Positions 1 to 8,272 of a stretch of DNA of 64,000 nucleotides are shown here, in pieces. Positions within the stretch are counted from its first letter, which is position 1. Each line of letters begins with the position of its first letter. Source of the stretch: Salinibacterium hongtaonis (GTDB lineage: Bacteria; Actinomycetota; Actinomycetes; Actinomycetales; Microbacteriaceae); NCBI RefSeq assembly GCF_003065485.1, contig NZ_CP026951.1:2356001-2420000 (forward strand). Reading direction: 5' to 3'. The position numbers and the translations under genes are program-made. The notes beneath the pieces were generated by a model that was not told where the DNA came from, did no database searches, and saw nothing but the letters and a program-made list of their open reading frames with translations.

Positions 1-337
1 CAGCCGCAGCGGCGATCGCTTCGTCGATCGTGGCGAGCTCACGCTCAACGGCATGAACGTCGTAGAAGAGCGCATCCAGAACCTCGGTAATGGTGGCGTC
101 GCCGCTGAGCTCGGAGAACTGCGAAAAGTATCCGATGCGGGTGCCCGGGTCGACCGTGACCGTGCCGGTATCTGGCTGCACCTGGTCAAGCACGAGTTTG
201 AGCAGGGTGGTCTTGCCTGAGCCGTTTCGCCCGATGAGTCCGACCCGGTCGGCGTTCTCGAGGCGAAAAAACGCCTCTCTCAGAATCTGCGCGTTTTCGA
301 ATTTCACGCCCACATCGTTGAGTCGGACCAGACTCAC
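1..337 (-). CDS. ABC-F family ATPase, N-terminal part (runs off the window)
   Basis: Reading the minus strand from a GTG at 337 gives about 112 residues of an ATP-binding cassette: N-terminal beta strands, a Walker A motif GRNGSGKTT near residue 37, then a segment typical of the soluble ABC-F ATPases. ABC-F proteins act on the ribosome (translation factors or antibiotic-resistance proteins) and lack membrane segments. The start overlaps the stop of the upstream DUF3151 gene by four bases (GTGA), so the two are probably co-transcribed. The C-terminal part and second ATPase domain lie outside the window, so the ABC-F subclass cannot be decided. A GTG start fits the overlap and Walker A spacing. 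Confidence 0.8.
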   Translation of the reverse strand, partial: MSLVRLNDVGVKFENAQILREAFFRLENADRVGLIGRNGSGKTTLLKLVLDQVQPDTGTVTVDPGTRIGYFSQFSELSGDATITEVLDALFYDVHAVERELATIDEAIAAAA

Positions 338-765
338 TCCCCGGCCTCGATCTTCGCCGCAGCGGTCGGGTCGGAGTCGTTCAAGAACGTCGCCAGGCGC
401 TCGACCTCGTCCTCTTCGCCAATGGCGTCGGCGGCACGCTGGAGCGCAAACAGGGCACGAAGCACACCGCGGTTGGGCTCATGCGACCACGGCACAGGGC
501 CGTGACCCTTCCATCCGGACCGGCGCAAAGCATCCAGGCCGCGGTGGTAGCCGACGCGGGCGAACGCATACGACTCGAGGGTCTTGCCCTCGGCAAACGC
601 TTCGTCGGCGAGCAAAGCCCAGGCAAGCGAGGAGGTGGGATGCGCGATGGCGACATCGGATGCCGAGAAATCCGAGTCTGCAATCACCTGCAGAACGTCG
701 GGCTCTTCGGGTAGCAGGGTCGGCTCAGGGCCGAGGAGGTTGGTGGGCGTGAGGTTCGTGGGCAT
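334..765 (-). CDS. DUF3151 domain protein
   Basis: A 143-residue soluble protein of the DUF3151 family, conserved in actinobacteria and of unknown function. It has no signal peptide or membrane segment and is rich in Ala and acidic residues. The central HPTSSLAWALLADEAF and YAFARVGYHRGLDALRR segments are characteristic of the family as I know it. It sits four bases upstream-overlapping with the ABC-F ATPase, suggesting one transcript. Nothing in the sequence indicates a catalytic site. Confidence 0.8.
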   Translation of the reverse strand: MPTNLTPTNLLGPEPTLLPEEPDVLQVIADSDFSASDVAIAHPTSSLAWALLADEAFAEGKTLESYAFARVGYHRGLDALRRSGWKGHGPVPWSHEPNRGVLRALFALQRAADAIGEEDEVERLATFLNDSDPTAAAKIEAGE

Positions 766-842
766 ACCCCCACGCTAGCGTGGCGGCGATGTGAGGGGTT
801 CCTGCCGCTGTCGGGCCCGGCGGTGTCTGCACTGCGATCGAT

Positions 843-1214
843 TCAGCCATCCAACTTGTGTGAGACCGCGACAGCGGCCCGACTGCCGACGCTGGCGCCA
901 TAGAACACGAGCCCGAGAATCGCGACGCATCCCACGAGCACGGCCGTTGCAAGCACCGGAGCGGACACCGGCAGAAGCGCCACGACGCCACTTGCGATTG
1001 ATGCGTATCCGGCGAGCATCGTGGACCGCTTTGCCCGGATGTGAGCCGCCAGCCACGCCTCGTCACTCGCCATTGTGCTGGCGACGCGGATGCCGGCGAC
1101 CGAGTTGCGCTTCAGACGCCCCGACGCTGCCGCGCGAGCCATCCACAGGAGCAGAATCCCCGAGCCGACCATGACAACGAACAACACAACTCTCACGCCC
1201 AGGTCGTCTTCCAT
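843..1214 (-). CDS. SdpI-like small membrane protein
   Basis: About 123 residues with three hydrophobic segments. A RNSVAGIRVASTMASDEAW segment after the first helix resembles the loop of SdpI/YhfL family proteins. In Bacillus SdpI gives immunity to the SdpC killing factor; here only family membership can be claimed. The open frame extends upstream to 1298, but the first ATG giving an immediate membrane helix is at 1214, and the extension is Arg-rich and unlikely to be coding. Its C-terminal third is duplicated as a relic at 4395-4468, on the other side of the glutamate decarboxylase operon. Confidence 0.65.
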   Translation of the reverse strand: MEDDLGVRVVLFVVMVGSGILLLWMARAAASGRLKRNSVAGIRVASTMASDEAWLAAHIRAKRSTMLAGYASIASGVVALLPVSAPVLATAVLVGCVAILGLVFYGASVGSRAAVAVSHKLDG

Positions 1215-1224
1215 GGCGACGATT

Positions 1225-2871
1225 CTATTTGCGCGACGTCTCCCCACCCGGTGCTGTTCCGCCCGGAGCCGATCCGCCCGGTGACTGCGGCGGGGCATCC
1301 GGGCCTGCGCCAGATTCCTCTGGGTTCACGAGAACATCGTTAAAGGTCCGCACCTCTTCTGGTGTGCGCTGATCCCACGACGGCTTGCGCACGGCGTAGA
1401 AGATCAGTGGGGGCACACCGAGTGCGATCACGACCACACCCACGAGCACGGGATAAACCCAGCCTGGCGCGCCACCAGCGAAGTTGTCTGGCGGAATAAA
1501 GCCGAGGCAGAAGGCTGCAAAGCAGGCGATAAAGCCGACCGTGGCAATCACAAACATTCCGGGAGTGCGATAGGTGCGTTTGACGTTCGGTTGCGACTTG
1601 CGAAGCTTCATGGCCGCCGCGAACATCAGCATGTACATGATGAGGTACAGGGCCGCCGCCATATCGATCAGGGCGATGAATGCGGTGTTGATGTTCGGGA
1701 TGAACAGAAACAGCGAGGCGAGAAGCGTGACGATGATGCCCTGCGGGATGAGGATGCCCGACTGCACTCCGGCCTTGTTTCGACGCTGCAAAAACGCCGG
1801 CAGATATCCGGATCGCGCCGCCGCCAACAGACCGCGGGACGGGCCAGCAATCCAGGTGACGACCGAGGCGAACGCACCGAGAGCGATCAGCAGCGACAGC
1901 ACTGGAGTCAACCAGCTCACACCGAATGCTTCGAAATAGTTTTGGAACGCGAGGTTGATGCCGGTCGTCAGCCCCAGCTGTTTCGAGGGCACAACGAGAC
2001 CGATAGCGATCGTCGGGATGATGAACAGCCCCAGAATTAGAACCGACGCGATGAGTACCGAACGGGGGAACCCCTTTCCCGGGTTCTTCAAGTCGTTGGC
2101 GTGGACAGCGTTAACCTCCATGCCCGCGTAGGCGAGCACGTTCGACACGATGAGAACGATCGAGGCAATGCCTGTGAACGGCGGGATGATCGATGAGGCC
2201 TCTAGGGAGATCTCACTGTGCCGCCCGGACCCGATCCAGACGAACGCAAAAATGATCAGCAGCAGGCCGGGCAAGATCGTGCCAATGAGCCCCGACCACG
2301 ATCCGACTTTGGCAAACAGATTGCCGCCCCTCAGGGTGATGAGGGTTGATCCCCAGTACAGCACCACGATGACGATGGCCGTATAGGCACCGGAATCGGC
2401 AAGCTTCGGGTCGAGAAAAACAAATGCGAGGCTCGCAGCGATGAACGCGATCTGGGTTGGGTACCAAACCACGTTCTGCACCCACTGCAGCCAGATTGCC
2501 TGGAACCCCCATCGTGGTCCGAAGGCCTCCCGCACCCAGGTGAAGACTCCGCCCTTCCACCCCGTCGCCAGCTCCGCCGCAACAAGCGCGGTGGGCACGA
2601 GAAAGAAGATTGCCGGGATGATGAATAGCGTGATCGACCCGAGGCCATAGCCGGCCATAGCCGGAAGACTTCGCAGGGATGCGACCGCGACGACCGTAAG
2701 GATGGCCAGTTGCCACACGGTCATAAACGTGGTGGCGGTGGTGGCCGGAGCGCCGATGGCGGGGCGGTGCTTCACCTTTTTGAACGGATGCGGCGCCACA
2801 TGCTCTTCGCTCGGGGCTGCCGTGCCATCCGCCCGTGTGGGCTTCTTCGAATGACTGCTCTCAGTTGACAT
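1225..2871 (-). CDS. APC-superfamily amino acid antiporter, probably glutamate/GABA (GadC-like)
   Basis: 548 residues with about twelve hydrophobic segments between residues 45 and 500, and hydrophilic Pro/Gly-rich tails. The opening membrane region and overall pattern match the APC superfamily. The gene starts eight bases after the stop of a glutamate decarboxylase gene, so the likely role is exchange of extracellular glutamate for cytoplasmic GABA, as in GadC of enteric bacteria. The start at 2871 has a GAGG ribosome-binding sequence. Substrate assignment rests on the neighbour; other APC amino acid permeases look similar. Confidence 0.75.
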   Translation of the reverse strand: MSTESSHSKKPTRADGTAAPSEEHVAPHPFKKVKHRPAIGAPATTATTFMTVWQLAILTVVAVASLRSLPAMAGYGLGSITLFIIPAIFFLVPTALVAAELATGWKGGVFTWVREAFGPRWGFQAIWLQWVQNVVWYPTQIAFIAASLAFVFLDPKLADSGAYTAIVIVVLYWGSTLITLRGGNLFAKVGSWSGLIGTILPGLLLIIFAFVWIGSGRHSEISLEASSIIPPFTGIASIVLIVSNVLAYAGMEVNAVHANDLKNPGKGFPRSVLIASVLILGLFIIPTIAIGLVVPSKQLGLTTGINLAFQNYFEAFGVSWLTPVLSLLIALGAFASVVTWIAGPSRGLLAAARSGYLPAFLQRRNKAGVQSGILIPQGIIVTLLASLFLFIPNINTAFIALIDMAAALYLIMYMLMFAAAMKLRKSQPNVKRTYRTPGMFVIATVGFIACFAAFCLGFIPPDNFAGGAPGWVYPVLVGVVVIALGVPPLIFYAVRKPSWDQRTPEEVRTFNDVLVNPEESGAGPDAPPQSPGGSAPGGTAPGGETSRK

Positions 2872-2879
2872 GTCACACC

Positions 2880-4304
2880 TCAGTGAGTAAAGGAGGTCAC
2901 TTGGCCCTCAGCCGGGATTGGAGTCTCGAGGCGGTCGAGATATTCGACAGCCTCTTTGATGTCGATCACGAGCGATTCGGCCAAATTGCGGCTAAACCCG
3001 TTGCGCACCACGATGCGCTGCACAACGAGATCGGAGATGTCATCGGGCATCGGGTAGGCCGGAATCAGCCATCCCTTGAGCCGCAGTCTCTCTGAGAGGT
3101 GGTAGAGGTTCCACTTGTCGGTGTAGCCCTCCTTCAGCTGCCAGGCGAACACAGGAATGTCGCTGCCGTCATTCCACAGCTCGAACGCGCTGATTGCCGC
3201 GATCTCACCCGAGAGATAGAGAGCAACGTCATGCGACGCTTGCTGAACTCGGCGATAGCCGTCCCATCCCAGCCGGAGGAACAGGTAGTACTGAAGCAGC
3301 ACCTGTGCGCCCGGTCGCGAAAAGTTGAGGGCGAACGTGGGCATCGTGCCGCCGAGGTAGCTCACCTCAAAGACCAGGTCCTCGGGAAGGTCCCCCACGG
3401 TGCGCCACACAACCCAGCCGAGCCCCGGATAGACGAGGCCGTATTTATGGGCAGAGGTGCTGATCGAGACCACCCGATCCACCCTGAAGTCCCACTCCAG
3501 GTCTGTCTGCAGGAACGGTGCGATCATTCCTCCCGAAGCACCGTCGACGTGGATCTTAACGTCGAGACCCGTCTTGTCTTGGATGCGATCGAGGGCGGCG
3601 GCGATCTCTGCAACCGGCTCATACATTCCGGTGTACGTAACGCCCATGATGGCGACGACACCGATGGTGTTCTCGTCGACATACTGTTCGAGGTCATGCC
3701 CGTCGAGCACCTTGTGCTCAAGCGAAATGGGCACAAACCGGGCCTCGACGTCCCAGTAGTTGCAGAACTTCTCCCAACACACCTGCACTGCGCTTGAGAG
3801 CACGAGGTTCGGCTTATCGGTCGATTTGCCCGCTGCCCGCCTGGCCAACTGCCAGCGGCGCTTGAGCGCTAGCCCGCCCAGCATGCACGCTTCTGACGAC
3901 CCGATTGTTGATGTGCCGATCGAGTTCTCGGCGTCGGGAGCATTCCACAGCCTGGCAATCATCTTCCAGCACCGCGTCTCGATTGCCGCGGTCTGCGGAT
4001 ACTCGTCTTTGTCGATCATGTTCTTGTCGGCGGATTCCATGTAGAGCTTGATCGCATGGTCGTCCATCCACGTTCCAACGAAGGTGGCCAGATTCAGTCG
4101 AGCGTTACCGTCGAGCATCGACTCGTCGTGCACGATCTGGTACGCCGTCTCAGGTAGGGATTCGCCCGCAGGAATCTGATCCAACGGAAAGTCGGTGGCT
4201 TCTCCCGGCCTGGCAAACAACGGATTCAGTTGATTGAAATCTCCATAGCCCGTGAAGGCGTTGGGGGACGTTTCGTTCGTGGGGTCAGAGGCTTTAGCGT
4301 TCAT
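2880..4304 (-). CDS. gadB: Glutamate decarboxylase (PLP-dependent)
   Basis: 474 residues from the ATG at 4304, close to the usual GadB length. Group II PLP decarboxylase features are clear: the DGASGG segment and the STSAHKYGLVYPGLGWV cofactor-lysine motif (Lys near residue 287), which matches the SxSxHKxGL pattern of GadB. The enzyme converts L-glutamate to GABA plus CO2 and consumes a cytoplasmic proton. With the downstream antiporter it forms a two-gene acid-resistance or GABA-shunt operon. A longer start at 4340 is possible but adds 12 residues unlike the family N terminus. Confidence 0.93.
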   Translation of the reverse strand: MNAKASDPTNETSPNAFTGYGDFNQLNPLFARPGEATDFPLDQIPAGESLPETAYQIVHDESMLDGNARLNLATFVGTWMDDHAIKLYMESADKNMIDKDEYPQTAAIETRCWKMIARLWNAPDAENSIGTSTIGSSEACMLGGLALKRRWQLARRAAGKSTDKPNLVLSSAVQVCWEKFCNYWDVEARFVPISLEHKVLDGHDLEQYVDENTIGVVAIMGVTYTGMYEPVAEIAAALDRIQDKTGLDVKIHVDGASGGMIAPFLQTDLEWDFRVDRVVSISTSAHKYGLVYPGLGWVVWRTVGDLPEDLVFEVSYLGGTMPTFALNFSRPGAQVLLQYYLFLRLGWDGYRRVQQASHDVALYLSGEIAAISAFELWNDGSDIPVFAWQLKEGYTDKWNLYHLSERLRLKGWLIPAYPMPDDISDLVVQRIVVRNGFSRNLAESLVIDIKEAVEYLDRLETPIPAEGQVTSFTH

Positions 4305-4394
4305 ACGTAACGACTGTAGAAAGGGCTGTCTACCTGCCAATCACCCCGGGCGGGTGATAAGTCCCGAATCCCCGCCATTCTTCCCCTGAGGGGC

Positions 4395-4468
4395 AAACAC
4401 GAACCCGAGCATCGCGGTGCAACCCACGAGCACGGCCGTTGCGAGCACAGGCGCGGACACGGGCAATA
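4395..4468 (-). pseudogene. Relic of an SdpI-like gene (partial copy of the gene at 843-1214)
   Basis: These 74 bases align without gaps to 903-976, the 3' part of the SdpI-like gene, at roughly four-fifths identity. On the minus strand they encode PVSAPVLATAVLVGC followed by TAMLGFVF, against PVSAPVLATAVLVGC then VAILGLVF in the intact gene. No complete reading frame surrounds the fragment. It therefore looks like a remnant of a second copy, left upstream of the gad operon. Confidence 0.7.
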
Positions 4469-4538
4469 TCTCTCGGTTCAGCGATCTCGCAGGCTAATTC
4501 GGGTGCGGGGGCGCGCCGCACGGTGTAGTACGGGTTCC

Positions 4539-4970
4539 ATGGTCCAGATAAGAGACTCCATCGACATCCAGGCGCCACCCTCCGAGGTCTATGCCGCGCT
4601 TCGCGACCTCGCCGTCTACCCAAGCTGGCTCACGCACTCAGTGGTTTACCGAGGAACGAAGGTCACCGCGTCGGCCAGCGGGCTGTCGTACGAGGACTCA
4701 ACTATGGTCGGTCGAATGCACGGCGAGCTGGTCGAAGATGTGCCCGACCATGCGCTCCACTTTCACCAACACCTGAGTTCGGGTGGCCTCGATGCGCACA
4801 TCCGTTACAGCCTGGACGCTACAGGAACGGCCACCCACCTCACCCGTGTTGGCGACATGACAACGAAGGGCGTTCTCCACATGATGCAGCCCATGCTCGT
4901 GCGGATGGCAGCCGCAGAGAGCAAACGGATGATGGGCGCGCTCAAGGCACGTGTCGAGCACCACGCCTGA
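4539..4970 (+). CDS. SRPBCC (START-like/polyketide cyclase-like) protein
   Basis: 143 residues. The start MVQIRDSIDIQAPPSEVYAA is the characteristic first strand and PxxxVWxxLxD-like opening of the SRPBCC fold, which binds hydrophobic ligands in a deep cavity. The frame is open a little further upstream, but the ATG at 4539 places this strand at the N terminus as in relatives. Ligand and role cannot be inferred. The gene is monocistronic and stands alone between the gad locus and a relic region. Confidence 0.8.
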   Translation: MVQIRDSIDIQAPPSEVYAALRDLAVYPSWLTHSVVYRGTKVTASASGLSYEDSTMVGRMHGELVEDVPDHALHFHQHLSSGGLDAHIRYSLDATGTATHLTRVGDMTTKGVLHMMQPMLVRMAAAESKRMMGALKARVEHHA

Positions 4971-5055
4971 GGTCATGATGGTTGCGCAGGAGCTGCACAA
5001 GGACTGACGAATTTTCATGCCGGTGAGACTGGTCGCGGCACCCGCGAGCGCCACC

Positions 5056-5205
5056 GCGGCGAATGTGATCGCTTGGGTCTCAAGGTGGAGGGCCACGGCG
5101 ACTCTTCCCATGCGCCGGATCGAGCGTCGATGCGCGAGTAGCGTCTTCCGCAATCAGAACGCCAAGGCCCCCTCCCGAGGAGAGGCCAAGCTCAGCGTCC
5201 AACGC
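5056..5205 (-). pseudogene. Deletion-decayed relic of an HTH/nucleotidyltransferase gene pair
   Basis: Three adjoining blocks match separate parts of the island gene pair at 40532-41679. 5056-5094 matches about 40849-40886 in the nucleotidyltransferase gene. The next roughly 50 bases match 41006-41056, the start of the same gene. 5139-5205 matches about 41244-41312 in the HTH gene. On the minus strand they encode pieces such as LETQAITFA and LSSGGGLGVLIAEDATR, shared with the intact proteins. Intervening sequence has been lost; the first junction falls at a GAGGGCC present on both sides, suggesting short-repeat deletion. A full copy therefore once lay next to this tRNA-Ser. Confidence 0.75.
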
Positions 5206-5227
5206 CTGCGACGTGGACAAAACGTGA

Positions 5228-5274
5228 AAAACCCCCCTGTATCCCATATAGACAAGGGGATGCAGGGGGGTTTT
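5228..5274 (-). terminator. Intrinsic terminator of tRNA-Ser
   Basis: Twelve-base arms at 5228-5239 and 5263-5274 (C6/G6 core flanked by A4/T4) pair perfectly, with further pairing inside the loop. On the minus strand the hairpin ends in a run of T residues and lies four bases beyond the tRNA-Ser 3' end. It terminates the tRNA transcript. Confidence 0.85.
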
Positions 5275-5277
5275 CAG

Positions 5278-5367
5278 TGGCGGTACCGGTGGGATTTGAA
5301 CCCACGGTGCGCTTTCACGCACACAACTTTTCGAGAGTTGCACCTTCGGCCGCTCGGACACGGTACC
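5278..5367 (-). tRNA. tRNA-Ser (anticodon CGA)
   Basis: On the minus strand the acceptor arms GGTACCG and CGGTACC pair over seven bases. The anticodon stem CAACT/AGTTG encloses the loop CTCGAAA (anticodon CGA, reading UCG codons), a long variable arm GTGCG...CGCAC follows, and the T arm GTGGGTTCAAATCCCAC is canonical. The discriminator is G, and the terminal CCA appears encoded at 5280-5278. The long variable arm is the class II signature expected for serine. Confidence 0.95.
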
Positions 5368-5458
5368 GCCAACGATTGTAGTACACGCTGGCACCCCCGG
5401 ATGCACGCCGTCACTCGCGCACCCGCGCCTCCCAGCGAAACCTCCCTACGATCTGAAC

Positions 5459-6262
5459 ATGAGAATTCGCACTGTTGGATGGGCCGCATTGGCAACCGCA
5501 CTCGTGGCGGCAGGCGGCGCGCTCGCTTCCACTCTCGTGCAGCAGCGCCGCATCCAGGGCATGGAGCGGCTCGCGCAAACGATTCCCGTCAACTCCAAGT
5601 ACTGGCGGGATCGCGCCAAAAAGAAGGGCGAGTTGCTCTATGTGGCGCTCGGCGATTCTGCGGCGCAGGGCATCGGATCGAGCAAGCCACAGCGCGGCTA
5701 CGTTGGCGAGATTGCGCGGATGCTGCGCGAAACCACTGGCCGCAGCGTTCGGGTCGTTAATCTGAGCGCTTCTGGTGCGCGGTTGCGCGAGGCCATCGAG
5801 AAGCAGTTGCCTGCCCTCGCGAAGCTGGGCGTCGAGCCCGATGTCGTTACGGTCGGGATCGGCGCCAACGACATCGGCACGTGGGATCCCGCCCGGTTCG
5901 AGCGCGAGATCGAGCAGCTCTATTCTGCGATTCCCGCGCACAGCATCGTCGGCAATGTGCCGAGTTTTTATGTGGGCAGAGCACAGGCGAACGTGCGAGT
6001 GGCCAACGAGATGATTGCGGCGGCGGCGCAGCGGCACGGCCTCAGCGTGGCCCCTGTTCACCGCGAAACCCACCGGCTGGGCATGCTGCGCTACGCCCTC
6101 AACCAGGTGTCGCAGGATTTCTTTCACCCCAACGATCGCGGCTACCGCGCCTGGATCAACGCCTTTCTGCCACTCGTCGAGCGGCGCGCGGTCGAGCTCG
6201 TCGCCCAGCAGGCGGAGAGAGAGGCGGATGCCGCCGCTGGCGGTGTCGGCGGCCTCACCTAG
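5459..6262 (+). CDS. SGNH/GDSL-type lipase or esterase, membrane-anchored or secreted
   Basis: 267 residues. An N-terminal hydrophobic segment (about residues 7-25) could be a signal anchor. The four SGNH blocks are visible: GDSA with the nucleophile Ser, a block II Gly in NLSASGAR, GIGANDIG with the block III Asn, and HPNDRGY carrying the catalytic His and preceding Asp/Asn. The family hydrolyses ester bonds of lipids or acylated carbohydrates; the substrate cannot be read from sequence. It ends nine bases before radA. Confidence 0.85.
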   Translation: MRIRTVGWAALATALVAAGGALASTLVQQRRIQGMERLAQTIPVNSKYWRDRAKKKGELLYVALGDSAAQGIGSSKPQRGYVGEIARMLRETTGRSVRVVNLSASGARLREAIEKQLPALAKLGVEPDVVTVGIGANDIGTWDPARFEREIEQLYSAIPAHSIVGNVPSFYVGRAQANVRVANEMIAAAAQRHGLSVAPVHRETHRLGMLRYALNQVSQDFFHPNDRGYRAWINAFLPLVERRAVELVAQQAEREADAAAGGVGGLT

Positions 6263-6271
6263 GCTGGTCGC

Positions 6272-7627
6272 ATGGCCCGCATAACCACCAACTTTCGCTG
6301 CTCTGAGTGCGGGTGGACAACCCTCAAATGGGCCGGTCGCTGCGGCGAGTGCCAAGCCTGGGGCACGGTCGCTGAGGCGGGCCAGACCACGGGCATCGCC
6401 CGCACACTTAAGCCCGTGGTACTCAGCGATGAGCGGGCGGCGCAGCCCATCACCGCCATCACGGCAAGCGCCGTGGCTCACTGGCCGAGTGGCATCGCGG
6501 AGTTCGACCGCGTGCTTGGCGGCGGCATTGTTCCCGGGGCCACCATCCTGCTCAGCGGCGAGCCCGGCGTCGGCAAGTCAACCCTGCTGCTCGAAGTGGC
6601 CTCCCGCGCGGCCGCCACAGGTAAGCGGGTGCTCTACGTTTCGGCAGAGGAATCCGTGAACCAGGTGCGGATGCGCGCCCAGCGCACCGGGGCGCTGCAT
6701 GACAGCCTCTACTTGGCGGCCGAAACTGATCTCGCCACGATCATCGGGCAGATCGACCAGGTTCACCCCGATCTGCTCATCGTGGACTCTGTGCAGACGG
6801 TGTCGTCGTCGCTGAGCGACGGCCTCGCCGGTCAGCCCGGCCAGGTGCGCGAGGTCGCCTCCACGCTCATCCGCATCTCCAAAGACCGCGACCTGCCGCT
6901 GCTGCTCGTCGGCCATGTCACGAAAGACGGCTCGATCGCCGGCCCGCGCCTGCTCGAACACCTCGTCGATGTCGTGTGCCAGTTCGAAGGCGACCGGCAG
7001 ACGGCGCTGCGATTCATCCGCGCCCACAAGAACCGCTTCGGACCAACGGATGAGGTGGGCTGCTTCGAGATGACCGGTGACGGCATCGCCGAAGTCGCCG
7101 ACCCCAGCGGCCTGTTCCTCAGCCGCAGCACCGCCCCCGTCAGCGGCACCTGCGTCACCATCGCCACCGAGGGGCGCCGCTCCCTGCCCGTCGAGGTGCA
7201 GGCCCTCATCGTCAAGAGTTCGGCGCCTCAACCACGCCGCGTCACCAACGGGGTCGACTCCTCCCGGGTTGCCATGCTGCTCGCGGTGCTGGAGCGCCGC
7301 GCCAAACTGCCGCTCAGCAGCAGTGACGTCTACGTCTCAACCGTGGGCGGCATCCGCCTCACGGAGCCCGGCGCCGATCTCGCCATCGCGCTCGCGATCG
7401 CCAGCGCCTACAGCGACAAGGCGTTCCCCACCACGCTTGCCGCAATCGGCGAGATCAGCCTCGCGGGCGAGATCCGCAGCGTCAGTCATAGCAAGCAGCG
7501 GGCGGCGGAGGCACACCGACTCGGGTTCACCACCCTCGTTGACAGCACCAGCACACACCTGCGCGAAGCGATGCGCACCGCGTTCGCAACGACCGAAACG
7601 GTGCAGCCCGAAGTGCCGCAGTTTTAA
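6272..7627 (+). CDS. radA: DNA repair protein RadA (branch-migration ATPase)
   Basis: 451 residues, the usual length. The order is: an N-terminal C4 zinc finger (Cys 10, 13, 24, 27), a RecA-like ATPase with Walker A GEPGVGKST at 96-104, the RadA-specific KNRFG motif near residue 253, and a C-terminal Lon-protease-like domain that lacks a protease role in this family. RadA promotes branch migration of recombination intermediates. The start at 6272 places the zinc finger at the N terminus as in relatives. It follows the SGNH gene closely. Confidence 0.97.
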   Translation: MARITTNFRCSECGWTTLKWAGRCGECQAWGTVAEAGQTTGIARTLKPVVLSDERAAQPITAITASAVAHWPSGIAEFDRVLGGGIVPGATILLSGEPGVGKSTLLLEVASRAAATGKRVLYVSAEESVNQVRMRAQRTGALHDSLYLAAETDLATIIGQIDQVHPDLLIVDSVQTVSSSLSDGLAGQPGQVREVASTLIRISKDRDLPLLLVGHVTKDGSIAGPRLLEHLVDVVCQFEGDRQTALRFIRAHKNRFGPTDEVGCFEMTGDGIAEVADPSGLFLSRSTAPVSGTCVTIATEGRRSLPVEVQALIVKSSAPQPRRVTNGVDSSRVAMLLAVLERRAKLPLSSSDVYVSTVGGIRLTEPGADLAIALAIASAYSDKAFPTTLAAIGEISLAGEIRSVSHSKQRAAEAHRLGFTTLVDSTSTHLREAMRTAFATTETVQPEVPQF

Positions 7628-7638
7628 CGCTGCCGCAC

Positions 7639-8259
7639 CTAGAGCAGGCGGAAGTAAACGGGCTCCGACTCGAGCTCGCCCAGCTTGACCACAAAGTAGT
7701 AGGTCGCGTCTCCCGCGGGAACCGCGGTGTTGCTGTTGTCGCACGGCGAAGACCGCGTGCGGTCCCATGCGAGCGGGGCCGTGCTGAGGGGAGTGTTGGG
7801 TTCCAACACCACGGGCGCATCGACGGGTTCCGTCTGGCAATCGGTCGAGAGCCAATAGGCCTCCTCGCCGCTGCCGACCTCAAAGACCTGCTGCGTCGTG
7901 CCCGCATTGACCGTGCAGGGAGAAGCCCCGATGTTGGTGAGCTGCAGGCTCAGCTGCGGAATCACGCCGGCGGCATAGGCGGTCTTGTCGGCAATCGCCT
8001 CGATCTTCACGCTCTGCGGGCGGCACGGTGTCTCCGGCCCGGCATCAACGACGGGTTCGTCGCTCGGCTTCGGGCTGCTCGATTCGCTGGCCGCTGGAGC
8101 AGTCGATGCTCCCGGATCCTTGCCGTCGGCAGCGCCGGGGCGCACCACGATGAGCACAATGACAATGATGACCGCGAGAAGGCCAAGTCCCAGCACCAGC
8201 CGGCGCCGCCAATACACCTGAGGCGACTGCGGGCCGACGGGGTTTCGGATCGTCGACAT
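7639..8259 (-). CDS. Hypothetical membrane-anchored secreted protein
   Basis: 206 residues: a short cytoplasmic N terminus, one hydrophobic helix near residues 20-40, a low-complexity Ser/Pro/Asp/Glu linker (about 45-70), then a predicted beta-rich extracellular domain with several Cys residues (CRPQSV, SPCTVN, TDCQTE, SPCDNS) that could form disulfides. The layout resembles DUF4232-type actinobacterial surface proteins, but I cannot assign it firmly. It converges on radA with only 11 bases between stops, and its start is close downstream of the GNAT gene. Confidence 0.7.
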   Translation of the reverse strand: MSTIRNPVGPQSPQVYWRRRLVLGLGLLAVIIVIVLIVVRPGAADGKDPGASTAPAASESSSPKPSDEPVVDAGPETPCRPQSVKIEAIADKTAYAAGVIPQLSLQLTNIGASPCTVNAGTTQQVFEVGSGEEAYWLSTDCQTEPVDAPVVLEPNTPLSTAPLAWDRTRSSPCDNSNTAVPAGDATYYFVVKLGELESEPVYFRLL

Positions 8260-8272
8260 GTACTCAGACTAG

